In this document: positions 31,194-40,313 of the stretch, in pieces
Position numbering within the stretch: position 1 is the stretch's first letter
How the letters are laid out: the number at the start of each line of letters is the position of its first letter
Assembly: GCA_019420945.1 (NCBI GenBank)
Contig: JAHZGF010000028.1
Coordinates: forward strand, 1 to 52,026
Direction of reading: 5' to 3'
Length of the DNA stretch: 52,026 bases
From: Clostridiales bacterium
GTDB taxonomy: Bacteria > Bacillota > Clostridia > Oscillospirales > Oscillospiraceae
The notes under the pieces: model-generated
Database searches by the model: none
What the model saw: only the letters and a program-made list of their open reading frames with translations
Told to the model about the DNA's origin: nothing
Program-made: the position numbers and the translations under genes

Positions 31194-32420
31194 TTATTCC
31201 GGGAGGTAGAGGCTGGCGCTCTCGTTGGTAACCAACAGCGCGCTGCCGTCCTCCCGCATCAGCACCCGCCGTGCCCCCCAGGAATTGGAGGTGGCGGCAT
31301 ACAGGGTAAGGTCGCTTTTATAGATGGTGAGTTCATTGCCGGTGAGCACCGCCACATAGTCTCCCGCGGCGGATACATCCAGCACCTCTTCATTGATGCC
31401 CAGGGAATGCTCCGTCCCCTCCCCGTCCAGCAGGGTGATGGAGCCGGCGCTGCCCCCTTGATAGTTGGTATAGAACATGGCGGCAAAGCCGTCGCCCTCC
31501 AGGGAAAAACTCTGGAGATTGCGGCTGGCGTCCACGTTTTCCACCGTCATGGCATCCTTCTCAATGCAGTATGTGCCGTATTCTCCGGCCACCCACAGTG
31601 TGGTCTTTTCCCAATCCAGATCCAGCACCACATCGTTGCCCAGCACGAACCGGGTGCGCTCATTACCATCGGCGATGTTATAGAAAACGATGGCCGTGTT
31701 GAATCCAGCGGTGTCCTCACCAATGGAGACCACCGCCAGCGTCTTGCCGTCCGGGGACAGAATGGCGTCGGAGATAAAGGCGCTGGAGATATTTTCGGTA
31801 ATCACCGGCTCTCCGTCGGTGTCATAGACGGTGACCGCCGCCTTGTAGCCGCTGGCCTCCTCCACTACCGTCAGATAGCCGTTTTCGCTGACTCGGGCAG
31901 ACAGCAGATCCTGGCCTTTGGCGGGCGTATAAGTACGCACCACCTCCTGCTTGTGGAGCAGATACAGTGCCGTTCCCCCGGCATCGTAGACCACGGCATA
32001 GTCTCCGGCAGTGGAGACCACGGGCTGCTCCATGGCCACCGTCTCGTCGATGACGGTCTCCCCGTTCCGGGCCACCAGCTGAAAGCCGGTGTCGGAGCAC
32101 ACCAGAATACCGCCGTCCAATTGGGCGAAGGCGCCGGAGGGCGCCGCGCTATAGCTGAACTGGGTGGCCTCCTCTCCGCTGGAGGTGCGGTAGGAAATCG
32201 CCCGACGCAGGGCATCCACATTGAGTTTATCCCGGTTGGCCACCAGATAGACCGCACCCAGCACCAGAATCACCGTGACCACCAGGGCCACCACCCGATT
32301 CACCAACTGACGCAGCTTGCTGGGGGGCTTCTTTACCTTTTTTTCTTTTTTCTTTTTCTTGGGCTCCACCGTCTCCTGGGCGGCGTCTTCCGTCACTTGT
32401 TCTTGTTTCTTTTCATCCAT
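31194..32420 (-). CDS. DUF5711 beta-propeller-like membrane-anchored protein
   Basis: The 408-residue protein begins with a Lys/Glu-rich cytoplasmic tail (~1-38, with KKKKKEKKVKK) and one membrane helix (~44-62). Behind this lie about 340 residues of repeated beta-strand units typical of WD40-like propellers (FAQLDGGILVCSDTGFQLV, DAILSPDGKTLAVVS, VLDLDWEKTTLWVAGEYG). This matches the DUF5711 family of Clostridia, thought to lie outside the membrane. No catalytic motif is visible. It lies between truA and cvpA on one strand. Function unknown; a scaffold or sensing role is a guess from the fold. Confidence 0.78.
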   Translation of the reverse strand: MDEKKQEQVTEDAAQETVEPKKKKKEKKVKKPPSKLRQLVNRVVALVVTVILVLGAVYLVANRDKLNVDALRRAISYRTSSGEEATQFSYSAAPSGAFAQLDGGILVCSDTGFQLVARNGETVIDETVAMEQPVVSTAGDYAVVYDAGGTALYLLHKQEVVRTYTPAKGQDLLSARVSENGYLTVVEEASGYKAAVTVYDTDGEPVITENISSAFISDAILSPDGKTLAVVSIGEDTAGFNTAIVFYNIADGNERTRFVLGNDVVLDLDWEKTTLWVAGEYGTYCIEKDAMTVENVDASRNLQSFSLEGDGFAAMFYTNYQGGSAGSITLLDGEGTEHSLGINEEVLDVSAAGDYVAVLTGNELTIYKSDLTLYAATSNSWGARRVLMREDGSALLVTNESASLYLPE

Positions 32421-32465
32421 AACGCAAAGTCCTCATGCGGCGCCGGGGCTAGTCCTCGCCGCTGT

Positions 32466-33233
32466 TCATTGGGGGTCCGTGTCCAGCCCCACCGGCTCGT
32501 TATACCACAGCTTGGTCATATAAAGCCCGCCTGGGGGCACTGTGGGGCCCGCCTCGGTGCGGTTGCCCCGCTCCAGAATATCGCTGATGCCATCCGGGGT
32601 CAGTTTCCCTTCGGCGGCGTAGAGCACGGTGCCCGTCATGGCCCGGACCATATTGTACAAAAATCCGTTGGCGCACACCTTCAGCTCGATGAGATCCCCT
32701 TTTCGGGCCACATCGAAGTAATAGACGGTGCGGACCGTGGATTTCACATTGGTGCCCACCGCCCGGACAGCAGCGAAATCATGGGTGCCCACAAATCGCC
32801 GGGCTGCCTCCGCCATCACCGCTTCATCCAGGTGCTTGGGGTAAAAATAGGCTCGGTTGACATAAAAAGCATTTCGAATCCGGGAGTTATAGACCCGGTA
32901 GGTGTACTCCTTTTTCACACAGGAGCCGATGGCATTGAAGCCCTCGCTGACCTCCCGGGCAGAGACCACCACAATGTCTTCCGGGAGCCGGGTATTCACC
33001 GCCAAGGGCAGCCGGTCCACAGGAATCGTGGAGGTGGTACGGAAGTTGGCGATATACACCTCCGCGTGAACCCCGGCATCGGTGCGGCCGGCTCCGGTGC
33101 ATTTCACCGGGTGGCACACCACGGTAGCCAAGGCATTTTGCAGGGTCTCCTGGACGGTAACGCCGTTTTTCTGCACCTGCCAGCCGTGGTAAGCAGTGCC
33201 CACATACATTAACTTTAACGCAATATTTCGCAT
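32466..33233 (-). CDS. truA: tRNA pseudouridine(38-40) synthase
   Basis: The 255-residue enzyme isomerises uridines 38-40 in the anticodon stem-loop. The catalytic Asp is in GAGRTDAGVHAE (~residues 52-63). Other family motifs are YVGTAYHGWQVQ, RLPEDIVVVSAREV, FNAIGSCVKKEYTYRVYN and FLYNMVRAMTG. The start at 33233 (MRNIALKLMY) has GAGG upstream and follows the ecfT stop by 11 bases; a longer upstream frame lies entirely inside ecfT and is rejected. truA after ecfA1-ecfA2-ecfT is a classical Firmicutes order. Confidence 0.95.
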   Translation of the reverse strand: MRNIALKLMYVGTAYHGWQVQKNGVTVQETLQNALATVVCHPVKCTGAGRTDAGVHAEVYIANFRTTSTIPVDRLPLAVNTRLPEDIVVVSAREVSEGFNAIGSCVKKEYTYRVYNSRIRNAFYVNRAYFYPKHLDEAVMAEAARRFVGTHDFAAVRAVGTNVKSTVRTVYYFDVARKGDLIELKVCANGFLYNMVRAMTGTVLYAAEGKLTPDGISDILERGNRTEAGPTVPPGGLYMTKLWYNEPVGLDTDPQ

Positions 33234-33244
33234 AAAAACCTCAA

Positions 33245-34051
33245 TTACAGCCCAAATTGCCGCAGCACCAGCACCCCGGCCAGCACCACTGCACCCAGCA
33301 CCAGAGCCACCCCATCCCGTGGGGCATAGGCGAGTTTCTTCATCCGGGTGCGGCCACTGTCCCCATGATAGCACCGGCACTCCATGGCGGTGGCCAGCTC
33401 GTCGGCCCGGCGGAAGGCGGAGACAAAGAGGGGTACCAGCAGGGGCACCAGGGCCTTGGCCTTCTGGACCAGGTTGCCCGACTCAAAGTCAGCGCCCCGG
33501 GCCTTCTGAGCGGACATGATCTTGTCCGTCTCCTCAATCAGGGTGGGGATGAACCGCAGAGCAATGCTCATCATCATGGCCAGCTCGTGGATGGGCAGAT
33601 GGAGTTTCTTCAGGGGGCCCAGCAGACTCTCGATGCCGTCAGTGAGCTGGATGGGAGAGGTGGTATAGGTCAGCAGGAAGGTACCGGAGATCAGCATCAT
33701 AATCCGCAGTACCATCATAATGGCCATTCGCACACCGCCGGTATAGATATTGATGCGCCAGAAGTGCACCAGCAGGGTTCCGGTACTGTTATAGAACAGA
33801 TTCAAAATGGCGGTGATCAGAATGATCACAAAAACCGCCTTCATCCCCTTAAAAATGGCCTTAAAGCCCACATGGGAGAGCAGGATACAGGTGACCAGCA
33901 CCGCCATAACAACGCCGTAGCTGAACACAAATTTGGCCATAAACAGGGAGACAATATAGACCACCACCAGGATGATCTTGGTACGGGGGTCCAGCCGGTG
34001 GACAATGCTGTCCCCGGGGAAATACTGGCCCAGGGTGATGTCCTTCAGCAT
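33245..34051 (-). CDS. ecfT: ECF transporter transmembrane (T) component
   Basis: The 268-residue membrane protein couples vitamin- or metal-binding S components to the two ATPases. It begins with the family motif LGQYFPGDSIVHRLDPRTKI, has about six membrane helices, and carries the two coupling-helix motifs near KARGADFE and AMECRCYHGD (~residues 185-235). It overlaps ecfA2 by seven bases. Because the ECF module here has no linked S component, it is presumably the shared (group II) energising module that serves several S components encoded elsewhere. Confidence 0.95.
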   Translation of the reverse strand: MLKDITLGQYFPGDSIVHRLDPRTKIILVVVYIVSLFMAKFVFSYGVVMAVLVTCILLSHVGFKAIFKGMKAVFVIILITAILNLFYNSTGTLLVHFWRINIYTGGVRMAIMMVLRIMMLISGTFLLTYTTSPIQLTDGIESLLGPLKKLHLPIHELAMMMSIALRFIPTLIEETDKIMSAQKARGADFESGNLVQKAKALVPLLVPLFVSAFRRADELATAMECRCYHGDSGRTRMKKLAYAPRDGVALVLGAVVLAGVLVLRQFGL

Positions 34052-34923
34052 GAAGTGTCGCCCCCCTTCCCTTTGACTGCCAGAATGGCCTGCACCGCAT
34101 CCTCCAGGGTGTAGACCGCCGGATTCACCGGTACTCCCAGCCGATTCAGGGCCTGGGCCACCTGGGTCACCTGGGGGATATTGAGGCCCATGGAGCGCAG
34201 CTCCTCCCCGTGGACAAAGACTTCGCCGGGCTTGCCCTCAAAGGGCAGCTTTCCATCGTTGACCACATAGAGCCGGTCCACGCACCGGGCGATCTCGTCC
34301 ATGGAGTGGGACACCAGAATGATGGTGGTACCCTGTATCTCGTGGATGTTGCGGATGTTTTCCAGGATGGCGTCCCGGCCCCGGGGATCCAGTCCGGCGG
34401 TGGGCTCGTCCAGGATCAGCACCTTGGGATTCATGGCCAGCACCCCGGCGATGGCCACCCGGCGCTTCTGGCCGCCGGAGAGCTCAAAGGGGGATTTTTG
34501 CAGCACGCTCTCGGGCAGGTTGACAAAGTCGATGGCGGCATGGACCCGTCGGTCGATTTCCTGCTGGTCCAGCTTCATATTGCCAGGGCCAAAGGCGATA
34601 TCTTTATAAACGGTCTCCTCAAAGAGCTGGTACTCCGGGTACTGAAAAACCAGCCCCACCTGGAACCGGATTTCCCGGATCTTCTTGGGCTGTTCCCAGA
34701 TATCCCGGCCCTGAAAGAGCACCTTGCCGGCTGTGGGCTTCAGCAGCCCGTTCAGGTGCTGGATCAGGGTGGATTTGCCCGAGCCGGTGTGGCCGATGAT
34801 CCCCAGGATTTCCCCGGGATAGGCCTTGAAATCCACCCCGTCCAGGGCGTTATGTTCAAAGGGCGTGCCCACACTGTAGGTGTGGGTCAGCTTCTGTGTT
34901 TCAATAATCGGTTCCAATGGCAC
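34045..34923 (-). CDS. ecfA2: ECF transporter ATP-binding subunit EcfA2
   Basis: ABC ATPase of 292 residues with Walker A GHTGSGKST (~44-52), Q-loop VFQYPEYQLF (~94-103), signature LSGGQKRRVAIAGVLA (~148-163), Walker B VLILDEPTAGLD and H-loop VSHSMDEI. The Q-loop YPEYQLF stretch marks the A2 (A') type. The C-terminal ~60 residues form the dimerising tail typical of ECF ATPases. It forms a heterodimer with EcfA1 on EcfT. Overlap with ecfT and the 21-base gap to ecfA1 show one operon. Confidence 0.95.
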   Translation of the reverse strand: MPLEPIIETQKLTHTYSVGTPFEHNALDGVDFKAYPGEILGIIGHTGSGKSTLIQHLNGLLKPTAGKVLFQGRDIWEQPKKIREIRFQVGLVFQYPEYQLFEETVYKDIAFGPGNMKLDQQEIDRRVHAAIDFVNLPESVLQKSPFELSGGQKRRVAIAGVLAMNPKVLILDEPTAGLDPRGRDAILENIRNIHEIQGTTIILVSHSMDEIARCVDRLYVVNDGKLPFEGKPGEVFVHGEELRSMGLNIPQVTQVAQALNRLGVPVNPAVYTLEDAVQAILAVKGKGGDTSC

Positions 34924-34944
34924 TCCAGTCCTATCTGTCGATTC

Positions 34945-35787
34945 TTATAAGGCCTTGGCAATGGCGGCGGCACACTCCTCCACCGACAACGCGTCCAGGG
35001 GCACATCCAGCCCCGCCTGGCGCAGCTGGTAGAGCAGCCCCACCGGCTCCGGCACGGTGAGCCCCACGGATCTCAGTCCTTCCACGTCCTGAAACACCGT
35101 TCTGGGGGCCCCGTCGGCAATGACTTTGCCGTGGTCCATCACCACCAGCCGGTCCGCCTTGGCTGCCTCGTCCATATGATGGGTGATGAGCACCACGGTA
35201 ACGCCCTGCTCCCGGTTCAGCTTCTGGATGGTGCGGATGACCTCCTCCCGGCCGATGGGATCCAGCATGGCGGTGGGCTCGTCCAGCACAATACAACGGG
35301 GCCGCATGGCCAGCACACCGGCGATGGCCACCCGCTGTTTCTGGCCGCCGGAGAGCAGATGGGGGGCGTGGTCGGCGTATTCGCTCATTCCCACCGCCGC
35401 CAGGGCCTCGTCCACCCGGCGCCGGATTTCTGCGGGCTCCACCCCTAAGTTCTCCGGGGCAAAAGCCACGTCCTCCTCCACAATGGAGGCCACAATTTGG
35501 TTATCCGGGTTCTGGAACACCATGCCCACGGTGCGGCGGATGTCCAGCGTCTCCTCCTCGTCGGTGGTGTCCATCTTGTCCACATACACCTTGCCCCCGC
35601 TGGGCAGCAGGATGGCATTGAAGTGCTTGGCCAGGGTGGATTTGCCGCAGCCGTTATGGCCCAGCACCGCCACGAAGCTGCCGTCCTCAATTTGCAGGTC
35701 CACCCCGTCCAGCACCAGAGGGGCCACCCCCTCGGCGCCGGTATAGGCGAAGGTGAGCTGCTGGGTTTCGATGATCTGTTCCGGCAT
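34945..35787 (-). CDS. ecfA1: ECF transporter ATP-binding subunit EcfA1
   Basis: ABC ATPase of 280 residues. Walker A GHNGCGKST (~43-51), Q-loop VFQNPDNQIV (~88-97), signature LSGGQKQRVAIAGVLAM, Walker B CIVLDEPTAMLD and H-loop ITHHMDEA. NPDNQIV is the EcfA1-type Q-loop. The C-terminal extension (SVGLTVPEPVGLLYQL) contacts the partner ATPase. The ATG follows the methyltransferase stop with a single base between (TAAGATG), so translation is coupled. Confidence 0.95.
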   Translation of the reverse strand: MPEQIIETQQLTFAYTGAEGVAPLVLDGVDLQIEDGSFVAVLGHNGCGKSTLAKHFNAILLPSGGKVYVDKMDTTDEEETLDIRRTVGMVFQNPDNQIVASIVEEDVAFAPENLGVEPAEIRRRVDEALAAVGMSEYADHAPHLLSGGQKQRVAIAGVLAMRPRCIVLDEPTAMLDPIGREEVIRTIQKLNREQGVTVVLITHHMDEAAKADRLVVMDHGKVIADGAPRTVFQDVEGLRSVGLTVPEPVGLLYQLRQAGLDVPLDALSVEECAAAIAKAL

Positions 35788-35788
35788 C

Positions 35789-36673
35789 TTATGCCTTTCC
35801 TTTCTTGGCGGGCTGGGCCATCCAGCGACCGGTGGCGCCGCAGGGCAGAGCCAGACCGCTGGCAGTCACCGGCAGACCCAGCTCCTGGCACTCGGTGTGG
35901 CCGCCATATTTCTTGGTCACCAGGGTATCCAGCAGGTAGCCCAGCACCGAGGGGGCCAAGCCGGTGGTATAGGAGTTGATGATGATGAACAGAGGCTGAT
36001 CCGACAGCACCTGAACCACCAGCTCCAGGAAGGGATACAGATTCTCCTCCAGCTTCCACACCTCGCCGGAGGGCCCCCGGCCATAGGAGGGCGGGTCCAT
36101 GATCAGGGCGTCATAGCGGCGGCCCCGGCGGATCTCCCGCTCCACAAACTTGGCGCAATCGTCCACAATCCAGCGGATGGGGGCGTCGCTCAAATGGGAC
36201 AGCCGGGCATTCTCCCGGGCCCAGGCCACCATACCCTTGGCGGCGTCCACATGGCACACCTTGGCCCCCGCCGCGGCGCAGGCCACTGTGGCCCCGCCGG
36301 TATAGGCGAACAGGTTGAGTACATTGATCTCCCGGCCGGCGGACTGGATCTGCTGCTGGGCAAAATCCCAGTTGGCCGCCTGCTCCGGGAACAGGCCGGT
36401 ATGTTTGAAATTCATGGGTCCCACCTGGAAGGTCAGGCTGCCGTACTGAATGGTCCAATGCTGGGGCAGTCCCCGCTTGTCCCAATGGCCGCCGCCGGTG
36501 TGGGAGCGGCTGTAACGGCCGTCGTTCACCTTCCAGCCCCGCAGCGTGCGGGGGGTATTCCAGATGGCCTGAGGGTCAGGGCGCACCAGGATTTTGTCTC
36601 CCCAGCGCTCCAGCTTCTCCCCTCTGCCGCAATCCAGCAGTTCATAATCTTTCCATTGATCTGCAAGCCACAT
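35789..36673 (-). CDS. Class I SAM-dependent methyltransferase, RlmI/RlmK-like
   Basis: The 294-residue protein has the Rossmann-type motifs NLFAYTGGATVACA (motif I, ~118-131), VDAAKGMVAWARENA (motif II) and IMDPPSYGRG (motif IV, ~191-200), matching the Methyltrans_SAM family close to RlmI/RlmK 23S rRNA methyltransferases. It lacks an N-terminal PUA domain, unlike RlmI, so the target may differ. It is the first gene of the ecfA1-ecfA2-ecfT-truA operon, with a promoter about 40 bases upstream. An rRNA target is suggested but not shown. Confidence 0.8.
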   Translation of the reverse strand: MWLADQWKDYELLDCGRGEKLERWGDKILVRPDPQAIWNTPRTLRGWKVNDGRYSRSHTGGGHWDKRGLPQHWTIQYGSLTFQVGPMNFKHTGLFPEQAANWDFAQQQIQSAGREINVLNLFAYTGGATVACAAAGAKVCHVDAAKGMVAWARENARLSHLSDAPIRWIVDDCAKFVEREIRRGRRYDALIMDPPSYGRGPSGEVWKLEENLYPFLELVVQVLSDQPLFIIINSYTTGLAPSVLGYLLDTLVTKKYGGHTECQELGLPVTASGLALPCGATGRWMAQPAKKGKA

Positions 36674-36708
36674 AGCTACACTACCCCACTATTTACATAA
36701 TCTTTTAT

Positions 36709-36737
36709 AGTTTATCATCTCCCGGCCCCTGCGTCAA
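36709..36737 (-). promoter_or_regulatory. Promoter of the methyltransferase-ecf-truA operon
   Basis: On the minus strand TTGACG (36737-36732), a 17-base spacer and TAAACT (36714-36709). The ATG is about 36 bases downstream. Confidence 0.7.
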
Positions 36738-36764
36738 TGTGCGTAGTTCATAAAAGTGGGGCAA

Positions 36765-36812
36765 AGAAACGCCCCCGGACAGAACATCCAGAAAACGGAT
36801 GTTCCGCTGGGG
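36765..36812 (-). terminator. Terminator of the DUF6512 gene
   Basis: On the minus strand GAACATCC/GGATGTTC form an inner stem and CCCC/GGGG an outer one, followed by GTTTCTTTG. Confidence 0.72.
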
Positions 36813-36832
36813 ACGGATTGGTTTCTATTTTG

Positions 36833-37342
36833 TCAGCAGGGCAGCGTATACAATGCGTCCGCCAACTGCAGATCTGCAAACAACAGCGTATCGGGCGGGG
36901 CGAAGGTAAACACCACAATCAGGGCGGCCAGTACACCGGTGAGCAGCAGCAAAAGGCCTTTCCACCGCTTGGACACTGGAATCCAAAGGGCCACCGCAAA
37001 GCCCAGGGCCATGATGACCACATAGGCGGTGATATCCACAATCATATTGGCCTGGGCCATCCGGATATTATAGACCCAACCATAAATCAGCAGCAGAGCG
37101 CTGGCGGTAAGCAGGCCCAGATACCAGCTTGCCCGCTGGTCCTTATCCTTCCGGGTGTAGAGCAGCAGCGCCGCCAGCAGGGGCCAGAACACCAGCTTTA
37201 AATGCTCCCACACACTCTCCTTCACCGGGGCAATCATGGCAAACAGCAGGTTTGGGGACCAATCATACAAGAAGTGCAGTCCACAGCCTGCCAGAACGGT
37301 CACCACAAAAAAGATCAGCAATTTGATATTTTCCCGTTTCAT
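36833..37342 (-). CDS. DUF6512 family membrane protein
   Basis: The 169-residue protein has five membrane segments (~7-22, 46-64, 75-92, 99-119, 128-148). The conserved segment PVKESVWEHLKLVFWPLL lies before the second segment and identifies the DUF6512 family, for which no function is established. The ATG at 37342 is six bases after AAGGGGAG; an upstream in-frame ATG is not supported by a ribosome site. Transcribed alone, with a terminator on either side. Confidence 0.78.
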   Translation of the reverse strand: MKRENIKLLIFFVVTVLAGCGLHFLYDWSPNLLFAMIAPVKESVWEHLKLVFWPLLAALLLYTRKDKDQRASWYLGLLTASALLLIYGWVYNIRMAQANMIVDITAYVVIMALGFAVALWIPVSKRWKGLLLLLTGVLAALIVVFTFAPPDTLLFADLQLADALYTLPC

Positions 37343-37412
37343 AAGGCACTCCCCTTTCCCTTCTTGGGACATGATATGTGAAAAAGGCAAGCCTTATGCA
37401 GCAAGAAAGAAC

Positions 37413-37450
37413 AAAAGCCAGGGCCGCAGCTCAACTGCTGCAGCCCTGAC
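37413..37450 (-). terminator. Terminator of the DUF362 gene
   Basis: A 14-bp imperfect stem GTCAGGGCTGCAGC/GCTGCGGCCCTGGC on the minus strand (one G-U pair included), followed by TTTTG, starts 11 bases after the stop. Confidence 0.85.
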
Positions 37451-37460
37451 TGTTCGTAAT

Positions 37461-38591
37461 TTATTTGACTTCAATCAATTCGTAGCTGCGGCTGCCCAGG
37501 CCAATTTTCTCGGCGTGCTCCAGGCAGGTCTCCCACTCGGACTCCGGGGTGGAGTTGGTGAAGTGGTCATGGTGGTCCTCAAAGTCGGGACGGGCCATAT
37601 TCTCTCCCAGCTGGGAGTTTTCAAAGGGAGTCTGGCGCATGCAGGCGTCGGCGCAGGCCTGATCCAGAGCCACCGGATCAAAGGAACAGAACATACCCAC
37701 GTCGGGCAAAATGGGGGCATCGTTCTCCGCATGGCAGTCGCAGTTGGGGGAGATGTCCATGACGATGTTCACATAGAAGGCGGGCCGTCCGGACACCACC
37801 GCCTTGGTGTACTCCGCCATCTTGCGATTAAGGATGGCGTTGGCGCTCCAGTCCGGGTTGGAGATGGCGTCAAAGTTGCAGGCGCCGATGCACCGGCCAC
37901 AGCCGACACACTTGTTGTGGTCGATGCTGGCCTTCCGGTCCGGGCCATAAGAGATGGCGCTCTGGCCGCACTGGCGGGCACAGAGCTGGCAGCCCCGGCA
38001 CAGTTCCTGATCCACCACCGGCTTGGCGCAGTTGTGCTGCTCCATCTTACCGGCCCGGCTGCCGCAGCCCATGCCCACATTCTTGATGGCGCCGCCGAAA
38101 CCGGCGCACTCATGGCCCTTGAAGTGGGCCAGGCTGATAAAGACGTCAGCATCCATGATGGCGTGGCCGATCTTGGCCTCCTGGACGTACTCGCCGCCCT
38201 CCACCGGCACATAGACCTCGTCGGTGCCCTTCAGGCCGTCGCCGATCAGGATGGGACATCCGGTGGACAGATAGGAGAAACCGTTCTCCCAAGCGCACAT
38301 CAGGTGCTCCAGGGCGTTTTTCCGGGAGCCGGGATAGAGGGTGTTGCAGTCGGTGAGGAAGGGCTTGCCCCCCAGCTCCTTCACCACATCCGCCACCGCC
38401 TTGGCGTAATTGGGCCGCAGGAAGGCCAGATTGCCCAGCTCGCCGAAATGCATCTTGATGGCGGTAAACTTGTTGTCAAAATCGATGTCCCCAATCCCCG
38501 CCCGGCGCATCAGCTTCTGCAGTTTCTGGGGCAGGGACGCCCCGCCGGTATGGGTCCGAAAATCACAAAAATAAACCTTCGACTTTGCCAT
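37461..38591 (-). CDS. DUF362 domain protein with two [4Fe-4S] clusters
   Basis: Of 376 residues, ~1-185 and ~235-340 form the DUF362 domain (FTAIKMHFGELGN, FLTDCNTLY, HFKGHECAGFGGAIKNVGMG, CSFDPVALDQACAD), and ~195-250 hold a bacterial ferredoxin insert with two 4Fe-4S motifs, CRGCQLCARQC and CVGCGRCIGAC. The family is widespread in anaerobes; it is thought to act in redox or maturation steps, but the reaction is not known. Its own promoter (38643-38671) and terminators separate it from the hydrogenase-like gene upstream, which shares its redox nature. Confidence 0.85.
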   Translation of the reverse strand: MAKSKVYFCDFRTHTGGASLPQKLQKLMRRAGIGDIDFDNKFTAIKMHFGELGNLAFLRPNYAKAVADVVKELGGKPFLTDCNTLYPGSRKNALEHLMCAWENGFSYLSTGCPILIGDGLKGTDEVYVPVEGGEYVQEAKIGHAIMDADVFISLAHFKGHECAGFGGAIKNVGMGCGSRAGKMEQHNCAKPVVDQELCRGCQLCARQCGQSAISYGPDRKASIDHNKCVGCGRCIGACNFDAISNPDWSANAILNRKMAEYTKAVVSGRPAFYVNIVMDISPNCDCHAENDAPILPDVGMFCSFDPVALDQACADACMRQTPFENSQLGENMARPDFEDHHDHFTNSTPESEWETCLEHAEKIGLGSRSYELIEVK

Positions 38592-38642
38592 GTTTTCTGC
38601 CTCCTGTCGTTTGGTCTGACTGTTTCAGAAATAGTTGGTTTT

Positions 38643-38671
38643 ATTATAAGCTTCACTCCGGGAAAACACAA
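38643..38671 (-). promoter_or_regulatory. Promoter of the DUF362 gene
   Basis: On the minus strand TTGTGT (38671-38666), a 17-base spacer and TATAAT (38648-38643). Confidence 0.78.
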
Positions 38672-38702
38672 GAAAGCCGCAGGATTTTGTCCTGCGGCTT
38701 TC
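38672..38702 (-). terminator. Terminator of the hydrogenase-like gene
   Basis: A perfect 13-bp stem GAAAGCCGCAGGA/TCCTGCGGCTTTC with a five-base loop, starting 12 bases after the stop and followed by TTGTGTTTT on the minus strand. The tail overlaps the -35 of the DUF362 promoter. Confidence 0.85.
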
Positions 38703-38713
38703 CTGAAAAATAC

Positions 38714-40141
38714 TTACTTCTTGTCAGGAGAAGCAACACTCTCAATGGTCTTATGTCCGGCAGCCTTGGAATACTGGGTCAGATTAGCCTTGTTCTTGGG
38801 GGAGCGCACCCGGCAGCCAGCGCCGCCAATGCAGCCCGCCTCGCAGGCCATGCCCTCAATAAAGTTGCCCTCCAGACGGCCATGGGCATCCTTCAGAATG
38901 GCTGCCTTGCAGGCGGCAATACCGCCGCAGACCACCGGCTTCACCTCGAAGTCGATGCCCTGCTCCTTCAGCGCCTGGGCCACCGCAGCAGCCACGCCGC
39001 CGCTGGCGCCGAAGGCCCGGCCATAGGTGGAGGCGTCGTCCAGCACCGTCTCCTCCAGCTGCTCAGGCTCGATGTTCCGGCTGGCAAACATGGCATCCAG
39101 CTCCTCGAAGGTCAGCACGCAGTCCACCACGCCCCGGGTCTTGCCCAGCCGGAACTCGTGCTTCTTGGCCACGCAGGGCCCGATGAACACTACCCGGGCA
39201 TCCGGGTCTTCCTGCTTGATCTTCTGGGCGATCATTACCATGGGGGACGGAGTATGAGAAATCTTATCCACCTGATCCGGATGGTTGATCTCCACATAGG
39301 AGACAAAGGCAGGGCAGCAGGAGGAGTAGAGGATACCCTTTTCCGCCAGTTCCTTGGCCTCGGCGTGGGCGGTCAGGTCAGCGCCCTCGGCCACCTCATG
39401 GACCTGGCAGAAGCCCAGCTCCTTCAAGCCGGTGACCACCTGGCCCAGGCTGGCTCCCTCGAACTGGCCGGCAATGGCGGGAGCCACCACAGCGTGGACC
39501 TTGTACTTCCACTGCTTGGAGCCCTTCAGCATATTGACGGCCTGGACCACCCAGGATTTGTCCATGATGGCACCAAAGGGGCAGGCATAAGTGCAGGTGC
39601 CGCAGGAGATGCACTTGGCAGGATCGATGGAAGCCTTGTGGTCAAGATCGCTCTCCCGCATGGAGATGGCACCGGCGGGGCAGTTGCGCTCGCAGGGCCG
39701 CTGGTTCTTCACAATGGCGGAATAGGGGCAGGCAGCCATGCACCGGCCGCAGACAATGCACTTCTTGTGGTCGATGACGGCCTTGTGATTTTCAATGGAA
39801 ATGGCCCCCACAGGGCAGGCATGACGGCAGCGGTTGGCCAGGCAGCCCCGGCAGGAGGGGCCCACCTCCATGGCGGTAACGGGACACTCGTCACAGGCGG
39901 TGTCAATGACCTCCACCACGCCGGGATTTGCCATGTCTCCGCCCATGGCCAGCTTGATGCGGTCCCCAATGATGGCCCGCTCTTTATAGATGCAGCAGCG
40001 GAAGTGAGGCTCTGGACCGGGAATGATTTTCTCCGGGATATCCAGAATGCCGGAGGCCATGTTCCCCTCAAAGGCCAGGGCCGCCACTTCCCGGAGTACA
40101 TTGTGTTTCAGTTCCTGTATTTTCGTCTCAAACTCTTTCAT
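38714..40141 (-). CDS. [FeFe]-hydrogenase-like protein, probably group B (monomeric type)
   Basis: The 475-residue protein has several Fe-S sites in the first half: CRGCLANRCRHACP, CIVCGRCMAACP, CERNCP and CISCGTCTYACP (~residues 95-195). The second half has the three H-cluster signatures in variant form: SSCCPAF (L1), IGPCVAKKHE (L2) and MACEAGCIGGAG (L3). The usual L1 TSCCPxW and L2 MPCxxKxxE are altered, as in the group B / B1-B3 type of anaerobic Firmicutes. It could oxidise or evolve H2 with ferredoxin, or sense H2. GGAGGGG is five bases before the ATG. No maturases are linked. Confidence 0.82.
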   Translation of the reverse strand: MKEFETKIQELKHNVLREVAALAFEGNMASGILDIPEKIIPGPEPHFRCCIYKERAIIGDRIKLAMGGDMANPGVVEVIDTACDECPVTAMEVGPSCRGCLANRCRHACPVGAISIENHKAVIDHKKCIVCGRCMAACPYSAIVKNQRPCERNCPAGAISMRESDLDHKASIDPAKCISCGTCTYACPFGAIMDKSWVVQAVNMLKGSKQWKYKVHAVVAPAIAGQFEGASLGQVVTGLKELGFCQVHEVAEGADLTAHAEAKELAEKGILYSSCCPAFVSYVEINHPDQVDKISHTPSPMVMIAQKIKQEDPDARVVFIGPCVAKKHEFRLGKTRGVVDCVLTFEELDAMFASRNIEPEQLEETVLDDASTYGRAFGASGGVAAAVAQALKEQGIDFEVKPVVCGGIAACKAAILKDAHGRLEGNFIEGMACEAGCIGGAGCRVRSPKNKANLTQYSKAAGHKTIESVASPDKK

Positions 40142-40313
40142 GCTTACCCCTCCATAAAATTGGCGAAAAAGTATTAGAAAAATGGTTTATAAAACAGTTT
40201 TTCAAAATATTGTGCCAATTTTTATTACTTTTCCACCTATTATTGTAACTGATATGTCAATATTGCGCCACTGACCAGCAAGTTAAATTTTATTCCAATT
40301 CATCCGCCCCGCA

